Assembly: GCF_000708755.2 (NCBI RefSeq)
Contig: NZ_JGVU02000002.1
Location: forward strand, 1,116,001 to 1,180,000
From: Metabacillus indicus LMG 22858
GTDB taxonomy: Bacteria; Bacillota; Bacilli; Bacillales; Bacillaceae
DNA: 64,000 nt
Direction of reading: 5' to 3'
This document shows positions 8,259 through 16,852 of this stretch, one piece after another; positions within the stretch are counted from its first letter, which is position 1; the number at the start of each line of letters is the position of its first letter. Both the position numbers and the translations under genes were made by a program. The notes below the pieces were generated by a model. That model ran no database searches. It saw nothing but the letters and a program-made list of their open reading frames with translations, and was not told the DNA's origin.

Positions 8259-8678
8259 TTATTTTTTTGAAATGACAGTAAACATCCCGGTCATGTTCGG
8301 TGAATAATCTTTAAAATCATATTTTTCATAGAACGGTCCTTTCCCCTGCGAAGCAAACAAACCCACAAACGCCTTATCCGGAGCATTCTGATTCAAATAT
8401 TCGGTCAGCATGTTCATCATTTCTTTACCAATACCGCTTTTTTGATAGTCAGGATGAACCACCAGATCTTGAATATAGAAATAGATTGCGCCATCTCCAA
8501 CAATTCTGCCCATACCTATTATTCGGTCTTGATCTTTTACGGTAACCCCGAAAATAGAATTCTTTAAAGATGTTTCCGCGACTTCAAAATTCATATGCTC
8601 GGTCCAGCCCGCCGATTCGCACAGGTATTTGTATTCTTCGAGTGTCGGACAGTTTTTTTCATACGTATATTTTTTCAA
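8259..8678 (-). CDS. GNAT family N-acetyltransferase
   Basis: 139 residues with the acetyl-CoA site motif A, LVVHPDYQKSGIGKEMMNML (V-x-P-x-x-Q-x-x-G-I-G), preceded by the strand YFYIQDL. The C-terminal FYEKYDF is the usual motif-B-side FYxKxGF-like segment. Substrate unknown. TTG start at 8678, seven bases after GGAGG. Confidence 0.85.
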   Translation of the reverse strand: MKKYTYEKNCPTLEEYKYLCESAGWTEHMNFEVAETSLKNSIFGVTVKDQDRIIGMGRIVGDGAIYFYIQDLVVHPDYQKSGIGKEMMNMLTEYLNQNAPDKAFVGLFASQGKGPFYEKYDFKDYSPNMTGMFTVISKK

Positions 8679-8818
8679 TATTTATCCTCCAATACATCAT
8701 TATTTCAATCAACTATGCTTCTAAAATATATTTTGCTGCTTCCGCGATAAACCCATAAAAAGCAGTATGCTATAATTTGGTTATTCACCAACTATATTAA
8801 CATACAGGGGTAACTACT

Positions 8819-9604
8819 ATGACAAGCATACAAGATATTTTCAAACTGGATTTCGCCTATCTGGAAACCTTCACTACCCGGACAGACACCAAATGGGGAG
8901 CCATGTTCTGCAACGAAGATCAGCCTACCTATTACGATGCCAATCATGCTCATATTGATCAGGTTTGTGAGCAGCCTCAACTAGTGATTGATCAAGTGAT
9001 GAATTTCTATCAATCTAAAAAAATCATTCCAAGGTTTTACATCTATAACCTGGAAGCTCAACAGGAATTGATCAACCTGCTGAAATTAAATCATTTTGGG
9101 TTTGAAGAATTAATCAGCCCTGTTCAAATGTGGGATCAAATCATTCCGGAAAAGGAAATGGATCAGGCAGTTACTATTGAAGTGGTCACAAAAGACAATT
9201 ATTCTGAAGCATTGGACATAGAGTGCAGCATTACCGAATTTGGGGGCAAAGCCGTCAGGGAAAAGGCTTTTGAAGAAGAATTTAACCACCCAAGCTTCGT
9301 ACACTATATCCTCCGCTATAAAGGGACTGCCTGTGCAACAGCCTGTCTATTTATCAGTGGCCAGCAGGCTAGGATGGAAAGCGTAGCAACTCTGAAAGAA
9401 TACAGGGGCAGAGGTTTAATCGGCGAGCTGATTCGTTACATACAGACAGAAGTTTCCAGACAGGGCCTGGAGAAACTCTGGGTATTTCCGATTAACGAAA
9501 AAATTGAAAACGTGTATCAGAAATATGGGTTTAAGACTTTTGCTAAACTGAAGACAGGACATGCTTTTTTAGGCGGAAGAAGTATTAAAGACATCCAGGG
9601 ATGA
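8819..9604 (+). CDS. GNAT family N-acetyltransferase, two-domain length
   Basis: 261 residues, longer than a single GNAT domain. The C-terminal half has the motif-A region ATLKEYRGRGLIGELIRYIQ (R-G-R-G) and the terminal VYQKYGFKTFAK. The N-terminal half has GNAT-like secondary structure but no clear acetyl-CoA motif, as in tandem GNAT proteins. Substrate unknown. ATG at 8819 follows CAGGGG. Confidence 0.8.
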   Translation: MTSIQDIFKLDFAYLETFTTRTDTKWGAMFCNEDQPTYYDANHAHIDQVCEQPQLVIDQVMNFYQSKKIIPRFYIYNLEAQQELINLLKLNHFGFEELISPVQMWDQIIPEKEMDQAVTIEVVTKDNYSEALDIECSITEFGGKAVREKAFEEEFNHPSFVHYILRYKGTACATACLFISGQQARMESVATLKEYRGRGLIGELIRYIQTEVSRQGLEKLWVFPINEKIENVYQKYGFKTFAKLKTGHAFLGGRSIKDIQG

Positions 9605-9649
9605 TGCTAGACATTAGCCTCCGAATATTTTTCATCACCAAGCGCTTTC

Positions 9650-9672
9650 CTATATCAGGATCAGCGCTTTTT
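9650..9672 (+). terminator. Terminator after the 261-aa GNAT gene
   Basis: Arms AAGCGCT and AGCGCTT with a long (~16-base) loop, then TTTTTC on the plus strand. It lies about 45 bases after the stop at 9604. Confidence 0.6.
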
Positions 9673-9752
9673 TCATTTCATGCAGCATCAAAAGGTTTAA
9701 AATGTTTTTTCACTTAAATCAATTACCTATTTTCCATTATTACTGTCACCAC

Positions 9753-9798
9753 AATAGTGTATGTCACATAGCATAAGACAAATAGTGTATGTCATACA
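9753..9798. promoter_or_regulatory. Direct-repeat/palindromic operator upstream of padR
   Basis: AATAGTGTATGTCA occurs twice (9753-9766 and 9781-9794), 28 bp apart. The second copy sits in a perfect palindrome, TGTATG-T-CATACA (9786-9798). PadR regulators bind inverted repeats of this ATGT/ACAT type in their own promoters, so this is a likely autoregulatory site of the next gene. Confidence 0.6.
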
Positions 9799-9820
9799 GT
9801 ACTTAAAAAGAGGTGGGTGA

Positions 9821-10168
9821 ATGAGCACGTTATTGAATTCATTATCGACAGAGCTTAGGCGAGGAACGCTGACGTTGGCCGTTTTAAGTCAATTGCGGAC
9901 ACCCCAGTATGGATATTCACTTGTCCAGTTATTAGAGGAATCAGGCATTACCATCGATCAAAGCACATTATATCCATTGCTTCGCCGTTTAGAAAAACAG
10001 GAATTAGTTACGAGCAGCTGGGACACATCCGAAAGCAGGCCGCGCAAATATTATGTATTAAGCGAATACGGTCTGGAGATTTTTTTGCAGTTGAAACAAG
10101 AATGGTTAAAAAATTCGAAAGAACTTTATCGTTTGGTAAAAGGAGAGAACGAAGATGAATGTGATTGA
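9821..10168 (+). CDS. PadR family transcriptional regulator
   Basis: 115 residues with the winged-helix core of PadR: YGYSLVQLLEESGITIDQST, LYPLLRRLEKQELV, RPRKYYVLSEYG. ATG at 9821 follows AGAGGTGGG. It overlaps the next gene by 14 bases, the classic PadR/HAAS-membrane-protein pair. The repeated TGTATGTCA sites in front of it point to autoregulation. The inducing signal is unknown. Confidence 0.88.
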   Translation: MSTLLNSLSTELRRGTLTLAVLSQLRTPQYGYSLVQLLEESGITIDQSTLYPLLRRLEKQELVTSSWDTSESRPRKYYVLSEYGLEIFLQLKQEWLKNSKELYRLVKGENEDECD

Positions 10169-11153
10169 GGTTTATATATATGAGGTCACTCGCAGGCTGC
10201 CTGAAAAGAACCGTCAGGATATTGCCCTTGAGCTGCGGTCAACGATTGAGGATATGCTGCCCGATGATTACAATGAAAAAGATGCTCATGCAGTTCTCAA
10301 AAAATTAGGGAATCCTGCAGCATTAGCCAGCGGATACCGGGATCAGCCCATGCATTTAATTGGACCGCGCTATTTTGATGTTTATGTCTCTTTGTTAAAA
10401 ATGATCTTGCCTATTGCTGCTGCTGTTTCCCTGATAACGGTTATCGCAGAATATGTTATAGGGTTTCCCCGCGGAGAAACAATCATTGATGCCGTTTTAA
10501 CTATAGCTGGTTTCGGTATTTGGAAAATGATCGAAGTCAGCATCCACACTTTTTTCTGGCTTACCCTCGTTTTCGTCATGATCGAAAGAACAGATAAAGG
10601 AAAAGACCAGCAGCCATTATCCGCAAGCTTGAAAAAATGGACACCTGATGATCTGAAGAACATTCCTTATATCCCAAAGAAAAAAGCCATTACGAAACTC
10701 GAAGTATTTGGATATTTGATGTGGACGGCGATTTGGGCAGCACTATACTTTCATGCCAATCATCTTTTGGGAATCTATGAAGGCGGTGAAGCGGGTCTCA
10801 AATTCTTGATTCCAGCCTTTAATCAAGAAGTATTACTTCAGTATTGGCCAATCGTCCTTGTCATCATCTCCTTCGAAATAGCGTTATCTCTATATAAACT
10901 AATAATAGGACAATGGACAAAAAGAATAGCTATCTTTACTGCTGCTCTTGAAGTTATCGGAACAGGTGTATTCCTTGTCATAGTAAGTAATCCAAAGGTA
11001 ATGAACCAAGAATTTATTGCGTATATGAGCCATTTATTTAATACTACAGATTTGCAATTTCAAACATGGCTTGTTGGAAGCGTCATAATCATCTTTCTAT
11101 TTTCTGCGGCATTCAATGTATTCAATGGATTTCGCAAGGCCAGAATTCGTTAA
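10155..11153 (+). CDS. HAAS-domain multipass membrane protein
   Basis: 332 residues. The N-terminal ~75 residues (YIYEVTRRLPEKNRQDIALE, then LRSTIEDMLPDD and AVLKKLGNPAALASGYRDQP) form the HAAS domain found next to PadR regulators. After it come about six hydrophobic segments, including MILPIAAAVSLITVIAEYVI and TWLVGSVIIIFLFSAAFNVF. It is probably the sensor or effector partner of the overlapping PadR gene. No transport or enzymatic motif was seen. Confidence 0.75.
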   Translation: MNVIEVYIYEVTRRLPEKNRQDIALELRSTIEDMLPDDYNEKDAHAVLKKLGNPAALASGYRDQPMHLIGPRYFDVYVSLLKMILPIAAAVSLITVIAEYVIGFPRGETIIDAVLTIAGFGIWKMIEVSIHTFFWLTLVFVMIERTDKGKDQQPLSASLKKWTPDDLKNIPYIPKKKAITKLEVFGYLMWTAIWAALYFHANHLLGIYEGGEAGLKFLIPAFNQEVLLQYWPIVLVIISFEIALSLYKLIIGQWTKRIAIFTAALEVIGTGVFLVIVSNPKVMNQEFIAYMSHLFNTTDLQFQTWLVGSVIIIFLFSAAFNVFNGFRKARIR

Positions 11154-11198
11154 TTAGGTGTGGGTATGATTGGCTAGAATTGTGAAGTTGTTTTATGT

Positions 11199-11231
11199 AA
11201 GGAACTTCAAACTTAGAAGTTCCTTTGTTTT
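11199..11231 (+). terminator. Terminator after the padR-HAAS operon
   Basis: Arms AAGGAACTTC and GAAGTTCCTT with a 7-base loop, followed by TGTTTTTA on the plus strand. The opposite strand can also use it for the VOC gene ending at 11246. Confidence 0.85.
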
Positions 11232-11245
11232 TATTAAAACTTCAA

Positions 11246-11635
11246 CTAAATTCCTTTAGTACACATTAAAACAATTCGCCAGCCATCTGGATCTTCAATC
11301 GTAACACCAGATTCTTTCCAGTAAGGATTTTCAGGTTCGACCGTCTTGTAGCCCATCGTTTTCAAATGGCTGTGTAAACGCTGAATCTCACCTTTATTAG
11401 GAATATAGAAAACAAGTAAATTATCTTTTGTTGGAGCAGGACACGGACTTCCATCTATATGCTGCGTAAATTCCAAATGGTACGATGCATCAGGAATACC
11501 AAACATCACCCCGTCATAGCCTTCATGATTTTGAAATTGCCCAATTTGTTTCAACCCTAATCCTTCTCCATAAAATCGAACGATTTGCTGTAAGTTGTTT
11601 GTTGGTCTAGCTACACGAACTTGTACGTAATTCAT
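11246..11635 (-). CDS. VOC family protein (glyoxalase/bleomycin-resistance fold)
   Basis: 129 residues with the paired beta-alpha-beta layout: YVQVRVARPTNNLQQIVRFY at the N-terminus, YHLEFTQHID in the middle and VTIEDPDGWRIVLM at the end. The family covers dioxygenases, glyoxalases and drug-binding proteins; the substrate is not predictable. ATG at 11635 follows AAGGAGAG. Confidence 0.8.
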   Translation of the reverse strand: MNYVQVRVARPTNNLQQIVRFYGEGLGLKQIGQFQNHEGYDGVMFGIPDASYHLEFTQHIDGSPCPAPTKDNLLVFYIPNKGEIQRLHSHLKTMGYKTVEPENPYWKESGVTIEDPDGWRIVLMCTKGI

Positions 11636-11871
11636 TTCAATCTCTCCTTACAATAACAATTCACCAAATGAGAAATTTCTCCTTATTTCGGCTGGTATCA
11701 TAAGCTTACTTGTTTTAAGAAGGAAATGCTTCAGTTGTTTGGAGGAATGATTATACTTCTTTTGATGTACATTGATACGTGCTCGACAAAATAAGAAACC
11801 TAGTCTTTTTGGCAATGGATATGATTGAATGGTGAAAACAGCTACACAATAGCGCCCAGAAACACCAAAAA

Positions 11872-11893
11872 AACTCCAGATTAAAATGGAGTT
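11872..11893 (-). terminator. Terminator after the GrpB-family gene
   Basis: Arms AACTCCA and TGGAGTT with an 8-base loop; the minus strand continues TTTTTTGG. It lies 26 bases beyond the stop at 11919. The roughly 225 bases from here to the VOC gene start hold no gene I can support. Confidence 0.75.
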
Positions 11894-11918
11894 CTCTTTC
11901 GAATTACATATAAGTTCC

Positions 11919-12464
11919 TTAAGTAAATAACACCTTATTAATAAATTCTGCTTTAGCTTCTGTATATCTCTCACGGTCATCATTAAATTCTTGCGCTAAC
12001 TGACTTTTCATTACAGCGTATTCATTTGCCAGATGTGCGTCAGTTCTTAATTTATCTCTAAATGCAAGTAGTTTTCCCCAGCGTTCTTCGCCTTCTTGCA
12101 TCAACTGTAAATGTGCTACTCGTTTGTCGTTTTTCACTTTTACGAAAAACCTTCTCCACGGCTTTTTGTCTAATTTAGGAGGTACATAATGCCAATGGTA
12201 TAAAGCTAGGGTTTCCGCTATTTCTCTGACAAGTTCAAATGATGGAACAGAGGCCATTAAGTCGATAACTGGTTTGGCGGGCAAATTAGGAATTGCAGTA
12301 CTGCCAATATGCTCTACTTGTTTTACATTAAAAGCTGAAAGTACATTATGAAGCTCTTCTCTTTCCCGAATACCTTTGTCCTTCCAATCAGGGTCTGGCT
12401 TAACTATCTCAATTCTTTCAAATGCCCACACTGGAATGTTGTTATGCTCATTACCATTGTCCAC
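11919..12464 (-). CDS. GrpB family protein (nucleotidyltransferase-like fold)
   Basis: 181 residues. The core VEHIGSTAIPNLPAKPVIDL is the GrpB signature, a G-S-T followed by D as in the polymerase-beta nucleotidyltransferase fold, and HLQLMQEGEERWGKLLAFRD is the conserved second half. The family is often fused to CoaE or GNAT domains and its substrate is unknown. The start at 12464 (GTG) has a weak ribosome binding site. Confidence 0.8.
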   Translation of the reverse strand: MDNGNEHNNIPVWAFERIEIVKPDPDWKDKGIREREELHNVLSAFNVKQVEHIGSTAIPNLPAKPVIDLMASVPSFELVREIAETLALYHWHYVPPKLDKKPWRRFFVKVKNDKRVAHLQLMQEGEERWGKLLAFRDKLRTDAHLANEYAVMKSQLAQEFNDDRERYTEAKAEFINKVLFT

Positions 12465-12498
12465 TAACTCTATCCCCCGCGCCTAATTTCCCACTATG

Positions 12499-12529
12499 AA
12501 AAGGCAATCCATTTGCTGCAGCCGCTCCC
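12499..12529. repeat. GCTGCAG 3'-hairpin element, copy A
   Basis: AAAAGGCAATCC followed by ATTTGCTGCAGCCGCTCCC. It lies 53 bases beyond the stop of the VOC gene at 12582 and matches copies near 18041, 18092, 19662 and 22139 base for base over most of ~31 positions. Confidence 0.6.
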
Positions 12530-12581
12530 TTTACCTTGCTTCCATGCCAAAAATCATATTTCTTATTTGGCGCTTCTTTCA

Positions 12582-12959
12582 TTAATTCCTTTCCTGTACG
12601 GCAAAATAATGATCTTCATCATCGGCAAAGTTGAATAGTTTTCCGGACGGTAAGTCTACAATCTCACCGACCTTCACACCTTTATTCTTTAAGTCATCAT
12701 ACAAACGGTCCACGTTGTCAGTAAAGAACATGAGTGAAGGAGTACCGAGATTCAGTTCAGGTTCCATTTGAGCAATGAAGTCCTTATTATGAAGCACGAT
12801 ACTTGTTCCTCCCGCTTTAGGAGCTACTTCAATCCATCTCATACCTTGTTTGTTATCTTCTTCTGCAATAACGGTAAAACCTGCTTTTTCCACCCAAAAA
12901 TCCTTAGCTTGATCTTGATCTTTAACATATACCATTACTTGACCCAGACTTTTTATCAA
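12582..12959 (-). CDS. VOC family protein
   Basis: 125 residues with VOC features: GQVMVYVKDQDQAKDFWVEK at the N-terminus, IVLHNKDF in the middle, and GKLFNFADDEDHYFAVQE, the family's metal-side strand, at the end. I prefer a TTG start at 12959, 8 bases after GGAG. The in-frame GTG at 12968 overlaps that ribosome binding site. Substrate unknown. Confidence 0.8.
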   Translation of the reverse strand: MIKSLGQVMVYVKDQDQAKDFWVEKAGFTVIAEEDNKQGMRWIEVAPKAGGTSIVLHNKDFIAQMEPELNLGTPSLMFFTDNVDRLYDDLKNKGVKVGEIVDLPSGKLFNFADDEDHYFAVQERN

Positions 12960-12989
12960 TTTCTTCACTCCATTTAGTAAATTTAAATG

Positions 12990-13079
12990 CTATTTGCCCG
13001 ATAATACACTACTAATTATTGATTCGAGAAAGATGCTCATGATTCCTTCACCAATCAGAAATGAGCCGCCGCCTCCCAT
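12990..13079 (-). CDS. Possible 29-aa amphipathic peptide (weak)
   Basis: An ATG ORF of 29 codons starting MGGGGSFLIGEGIMSIFLES. The sequence could form an amphipathic helix, and the frame ends 30 bases before the VOC start. There is no convincing ribosome binding site, so it may be chance or the remnant of a larger gene. Confidence 0.25.
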   Translation of the reverse strand: MGGGGSFLIGEGIMSIFLESIISSVLSGK

Positions 13080-13107
13080 TATTAGAGAAATCTCGCGTTG
13101 TTTCGTT

Positions 13108-13803
13108 CTATTCCTTTTTAAATCTGTAGCCTACCCCCCAAATGGTTTCAATCAATTTAGGCGCAGATGGATCCTGCTCTATCTTCTCACGGATTTTCCT
13201 GATGTGGACGGTGACCGTCGTGATGTCCCCAAGAGAGTCATATCCCCAGAGCCTCTCGAATAGGTGCTCCTTCGAGAAGACCCTTTCAGGATGGGACGCC
13301 ATGAACACCAATAAATCGAACTCTTTTGCCGTAAATGTTTTTTCTGCATTGTCGACGTATACTCTCCGGGAATCGAGGTCCACCCGCAGGTTCTTAATCT
13401 CAATTTCATTTTTCAGGGAAACCCGGCTGATCAACCGGTCATATCTAGAAATATGTGCTTTTACGCGAGCGACCAGTTCATTTGGTGTGAAGGGCTTTAC
13501 AAGATAATCATCCGCCCCGCGGTCGAATCCCCTGATTTTATCAATGTCTTCTTTTCGGGCGGTTACCATAAGAATCGGAATATCCAGAAAGTCCCTAAGT
13601 TTTTTGCATAACTCAAGCCCGTCTATACCCGGAAGCATTAAATCGAGTAATATGAGATTGTACGAATGAGTTCTTGCCAGGTGCAGCCCTTCCTCCCCGG
13701 TCGAAGCGATATCACTGTCAAATCCGTTCACTTCTAAATAATCCCTTTCAAGTTCAGCAATATCTGTCTCGTCTTCAATTATCAATATTTTCTTCACGCT
13801 CAT
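13108..13803 (-). CDS. OmpR/PhoB-type response regulator
   Basis: 231 residues. The receiver domain (1-120) has the acidic pair IIEDETD, phospho-acceptor Asp in LILLDLMLPG, T in MVTARKED and K in DDYLVKPFTP. The C-terminal winged helix shows TAKEFDLLVFMASHPERVFS and TVTVHIRKIREKIE, then GVGYRF. ATG at 13803 lies very near AAAGGTG; the GTG two codons later has better spacing. It overlaps the end of the kinase gene by 29 bases. The target genes are not evident; the kinase is its likely partner. Confidence 0.92.
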   Translation of the reverse strand: MSVKKILIIEDETDIAELERDYLEVNGFDSDIASTGEEGLHLARTHSYNLILLDLMLPGIDGLELCKKLRDFLDIPILMVTARKEDIDKIRGFDRGADDYLVKPFTPNELVARVKAHISRYDRLISRVSLKNEIEIKNLRVDLDSRRVYVDNAEKTFTAKEFDLLVFMASHPERVFSKEHLFERLWGYDSLGDITTVTVHIRKIREKIEQDPSAPKLIETIWGVGYRFKKE

Positions 13804-14890
13804 TCACCTTTTTCAGTGTAAAATAAATACTCGTCCCCTCTCCCTGTTCACTCTCTGCCCAGATTTTCCCTCCGTGTTTTTCAATGATCTTTTTGGCTAT
13901 CGACAGTCCGAGACCGGTGCCTCCCGTAGATGAATTTCTCGATTCATCTGTCCGGTAGAAGCTGTCAAAAATATGGTCAATATCCTTTTTCCGGATTCCG
14001 CTCCCATTATCTTTGATTTCCACCTGGACCTCTTTTTCTCTCCCACTCAGGATGATCTGGATGTCTTTCACTGATTTATCCATGTACTTCAAACTGTTTT
14101 GGCTGATATTCATGACGACCCTGTTTAATTTTTCTCTGTCCGCTTCCACTATATAAGTTTGAAGAGGATCATAGATCAGAACCGCTTTCCCCTGTTCCTG
14201 TTCAAGTGTTAACGAAAGTTCCTCAATGAAATCATGAAAATAATCGTCCAGTTTTACGTTCTCAAACGCAAATGGAATTTTTTCAAGGTCCAGCTTGGAA
14301 TAGAGAAACAGTTCATCGATTAGAACATCCATTTCATGAGCGTTTTTTTCAATTTTAGAAAGGTAACGGTTCAGTTTCTCTGGAGTGCCCGCCACTCCAT
14401 CCTGAATACCGCTCACATACCCTTTTATCGAGGTTAAGGGAGTCTTTAGATCATGCGAAATACTGGCTATGAGCTCCTGCCTGCTAACCTCGTACTGTTG
14501 TTGAACCGCTGCCGCTTTCTTTAGTTTCAACCGCATGTCTTCAAAGGTATTGGACAGCTGCCCCAATTCATGCTTCTGATCTGAAGCACAGCTGTGATTG
14601 AGGTCGCCTTCACTGATCTTTTTCGCCGTTATAGTTAATATCTCAATCGGTTTAAGAATACTTCTGGAAATCGAATAGGTCAGGATGCCGGTGGTGATGG
14701 CCAGTATCACAATCATTGCTGCGAAACGAAAGGTTTGAAAGACTTGCATGTCCTCCCCTTCCGGCTTTCTTTCGAGCACATAAAAAAACAAATACCCGGC
14801 AGCGAGTTCGACAATGATTAAAGCGAGAATCGGGATGACAACCATACCGATATTGGATAAAATCAGCCTTTTCTTTAAGGACACCTCCAC
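13775..14890 (-). CDS. Membrane sensor histidine kinase
   Basis: 371 residues. Two N-terminal membrane helices (MVVIPILALIIVELAAGYLF and FAAMIVILAITTGILTYSIS) flank a very short extracytoplasmic loop of ~20 residues, so it probably senses within the membrane. Then come HAMP (SILKPIEILTITAKKIS), the H-box ISHDLKTPLTSIKGY, N-box NISQNSLKY, G1 DNGSG, F-box FDSFYR and G2 GGTGLGLSIAK. The kinase precedes the regulator gene, unlike most pairs. The short loop resembles the intramembrane-sensing kinases linked to cell-envelope stress, but no ABC transporter is adjacent. Confidence 0.92.
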   Translation of the reverse strand: MEVSLKKRLILSNIGMVVIPILALIIVELAAGYLFFYVLERKPEGEDMQVFQTFRFAAMIVILAITTGILTYSISRSILKPIEILTITAKKISEGDLNHSCASDQKHELGQLSNTFEDMRLKLKKAAAVQQQYEVSRQELIASISHDLKTPLTSIKGYVSGIQDGVAGTPEKLNRYLSKIEKNAHEMDVLIDELFLYSKLDLEKIPFAFENVKLDDYFHDFIEELSLTLEQEQGKAVLIYDPLQTYIVEADREKLNRVVMNISQNSLKYMDKSVKDIQIILSGREKEVQVEIKDNGSGIRKKDIDHIFDSFYRTDESRNSSTGGTGLGLSIAKKIIEKHGGKIWAESEQGEGTSIYFTLKKVNEREENIDN

Positions 14891-14925
14891 ATTACCTCCT
14901 CGTTCACACTTATATCTTCAGTATA

Positions 14926-14951
14926 AGTACCGGTATAGCCGGACGGTACTC
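14926..14951. promoter_or_regulatory. Inverted repeat upstream of the two-component operon
   Basis: AGTACCG, 11 bases, CGGTACT, about 35 bases upstream of the kinase start. It may be an autoregulatory operator for the response regulator. The -10/-35 arrangement is unclear. Confidence 0.4.
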
Positions 14952-14992
14952 CACTCTCACAAAAACGGACTGTTCGGCACCGTTTATATGAT

Positions 14993-15496
14993 CTAGTTAT
15001 TTCCTTTTGCTGTCATAAAACGATCAAACTTAATAAATCCTATGAAGATGAACAGTGATCCAACTATATTACACATAACCCTGAACCAATGCACGATCTT
15101 GAATTCCATCACCGTTTGCTTTAGAAACTCTGCAGAATGAATATCATCACCTTCAATAAACATAATCTCATTCCGAGGCCATTCAAAAAGAATAGAAGCT
15201 GCCCCTTCTAATAGGATGGCCAGCAGGCTGAAGAGTACCCACTTTCTTGCCGGTTTCACTTTCCACACTAAAATCCCTGCCAAAACACCAGTCAAAATAC
15301 TTGCAAATCCCAATGGCGGAAAATAAGTATGCGGACTAGCGACATCCATCCAATCCATCGTTGATTCCAATGTTTCCGGTACGTTATGAAAAATATTCGG
15401 ATAGACCATAAACGTATTAAGCAAGATGCCCCCCAACATGATCCACTGAATCCAAAGATGAGATAAAACCGAGTAATAACCTGCTTTTTTTGCCAT
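14993..15496 (-). CDS. Four-helix membrane protein, DUF1772-like
   Basis: 167 residues with about four membrane helices: LWIQWIMLGGILLNTFMVYP, FASILTGVLAGILVW, KWVLFSLLAILLEGAASILF and VMCNIVGSLFIFIGFI. Length and layout resemble DUF1772/anthrone-oxygenase-like proteins, but the match is a judgement from pattern only. ATG at 15496 follows AAAGGAG. It reads toward the two-component operon. Confidence 0.6.
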   Translation of the reverse strand: MAKKAGYYSVLSHLWIQWIMLGGILLNTFMVYPNIFHNVPETLESTMDWMDVASPHTYFPPLGFASILTGVLAGILVWKVKPARKWVLFSLLAILLEGAASILFEWPRNEIMFIEGDDIHSAEFLKQTVMEFKIVHWFRVMCNIVGSLFIFIGFIKFDRFMTAKGNN

Positions 15497-15603
15497 GCGA
15501 AAAACTCCTTTTCAATCAATAGTTTTCGTCGCCTTATCGGCTGACTAGAACTCATTGTAAGGAACAATTCGAAATGATTTCTTATGTAGTTCTTAAATAA
15601 TTC

Positions 15604-15840
15604 TTAAATGCCATAAAAGATAAAATGCAATGATGGTTCACCTTCTACTACAGTTTCAAAGAAATATTTCGATTCTATTTTCACCTGCTGCTGAATTTCA
15701 GGAATACCTTGTGACCAGCCAGAAACAATCCAGGCTTTAGAGCATCCAGCATTAGTGCTGCTCCAAGCAAAGCAAAAAGGATCTGGAAGCTTACTTTCAG
15801 ATCCTGTCCATATATAAGCTTTGAATTCCTTTATTTTCAA
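15604..15840 (-). CDS. Small hypothetical protein, 78 aa
   Basis: A TTG-initiated frame with AAGG 7 bases upstream. The composition looks protein-like (aromatic-rich, with a WSSTNAGCSKAWIVSGWSQG segment), and it follows the AlkD-like gene by 34 bases in the same direction. Family not recognised; it could be a truncated remnant. Confidence 0.4.
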   Translation of the reverse strand: MKIKEFKAYIWTGSESKLPDPFCFAWSSTNAGCSKAWIVSGWSQGIPEIQQQVKIESKYFFETVVEGEPSLHFIFYGI

Positions 15841-15874
15841 CTCAAAACCTTATGAATTTATCAGTTAGTTCTAC

Positions 15875-16543
15875 CTAATTATTCATTCGTTTGTTAACTT
15901 CAATCGTAATGAACTCCGGCAAATAATTGGGAGTACATCCCTTAGATACCATTTCATCTTTGTAAAGACCCGTTTTCTCACCAAGTTTAATACAACGTGC
16001 TCGATACTTTTCATCATAAATGCCTATCCAGCCTGCGGTGAAATTCATAGCCCATTGAACTTCCGGCTCTTCCTGCGCAATAGCAGCTTCTATTGCAGTT
16101 AGTAACTCTGCAGTGTTTTCAGGCGGTGTCTGTCCAGTCCATCTCAATCGCGCTTGATAATACCAGAAAGCTCGCCTTTGAAGAGCAGAAGGACTATTTT
16201 TCCATGACTCCATCAATGCAATGTTCTTCTTGTCTTTAGTGAGCTGATTGGCCATTAACCAATCCATTAAGTTATTTCTCTCATCAAAAGTGTGAATCTG
16301 CATATCCTTATCAAGCTTATTTAACACATCTTGCGAAAGAAGTTTTTTGTCCATAAGTAAGATTGCCAGTAGTCTGGGCAAAAACTCTCCGGTTGCCCAA
16401 AGTTCCATAGCTAGTTCGTGATCTTTTTTAATGTCCTTCGCGATTTTTCGCAAGTCGCCTAGCTTAGTTTTAGTATTGATTTGAGAGAGAATGTCTTCTG
16501 CTTTTGATGAGCGTTTTAATTCTGTATCTTTTTTTTCATTCAT
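15875..16543 (-). CDS. AlkD-like HEAT-repeat DNA alkylation repair protein
   Basis: 222 residues, all helical. It contains LGDLRKIAKDIKKDHELAME, LWATGEFLPRLLAILLMD and ALQRRAFWYYQARLRW, ending CTPNYLPEFITIEVNKRM as in this AlkD subfamily. Predicted to bind damaged duplex DNA; glycosylase activity is unproven for this branch. ATG at 16543 follows AAAGGAG by 9 bases. It is only distantly similar to the AlkD-like gene at 1-330. Confidence 0.75.
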   Translation of the reverse strand: MNEKKDTELKRSSKAEDILSQINTKTKLGDLRKIAKDIKKDHELAMELWATGEFLPRLLAILLMDKKLLSQDVLNKLDKDMQIHTFDERNNLMDWLMANQLTKDKKNIALMESWKNSPSALQRRAFWYYQARLRWTGQTPPENTAELLTAIEAAIAQEEPEVQWAMNFTAGWIGIYDEKYRARCIKLGEKTGLYKDEMVSKGCTPNYLPEFITIEVNKRMNN

Positions 16544-16852
16544 TATATACAACTCCTTTATTAAAGCAATGTTTCATAATATGTCCTTGACGTGATCGAT
16601 CAAGAACTTAAAGTCATTAAAAAACTTATTACAGGATGTACCTCCAAAGTTTACCTTTTTTAATATAGTAGCATATATAGGATTAACCTCTCTAATGTAG
16701 TAAATAACATTTACATACTTATAATTGGATAGAAATTTTTCAATTTCTGAAAGTAACAAACAAGATTAATTAAAGTTCCATCAATTATTGTTGTAAATAC
16801 ATGGTACTATTTGAAATAACTATCATACATTGAGCTGAAAAGGAGGGATAAA
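16544..16852. other. Non-coding stretch before the Imm44-like gene
   Basis: About 310 AT-rich bases. A 61-codon TTG frame on the minus strand (16574-16759) has no ribosome binding site and no recognisable family. I see no other structure here beyond the divergent promoters that must lie in it. Confidence 0.5.

Noticed and set aside
11648-11983. 111-aa minus-strand ORF
   Set aside because: It overlaps the end of the GrpB gene, contains a terminator, has no ribosome binding site, and no family was recognised.
16574-16759. 61-aa minus-strand ORF starting with TTG
   Set aside because: No ribosome binding site and no recognisable sequence; intergenic AT-rich region.
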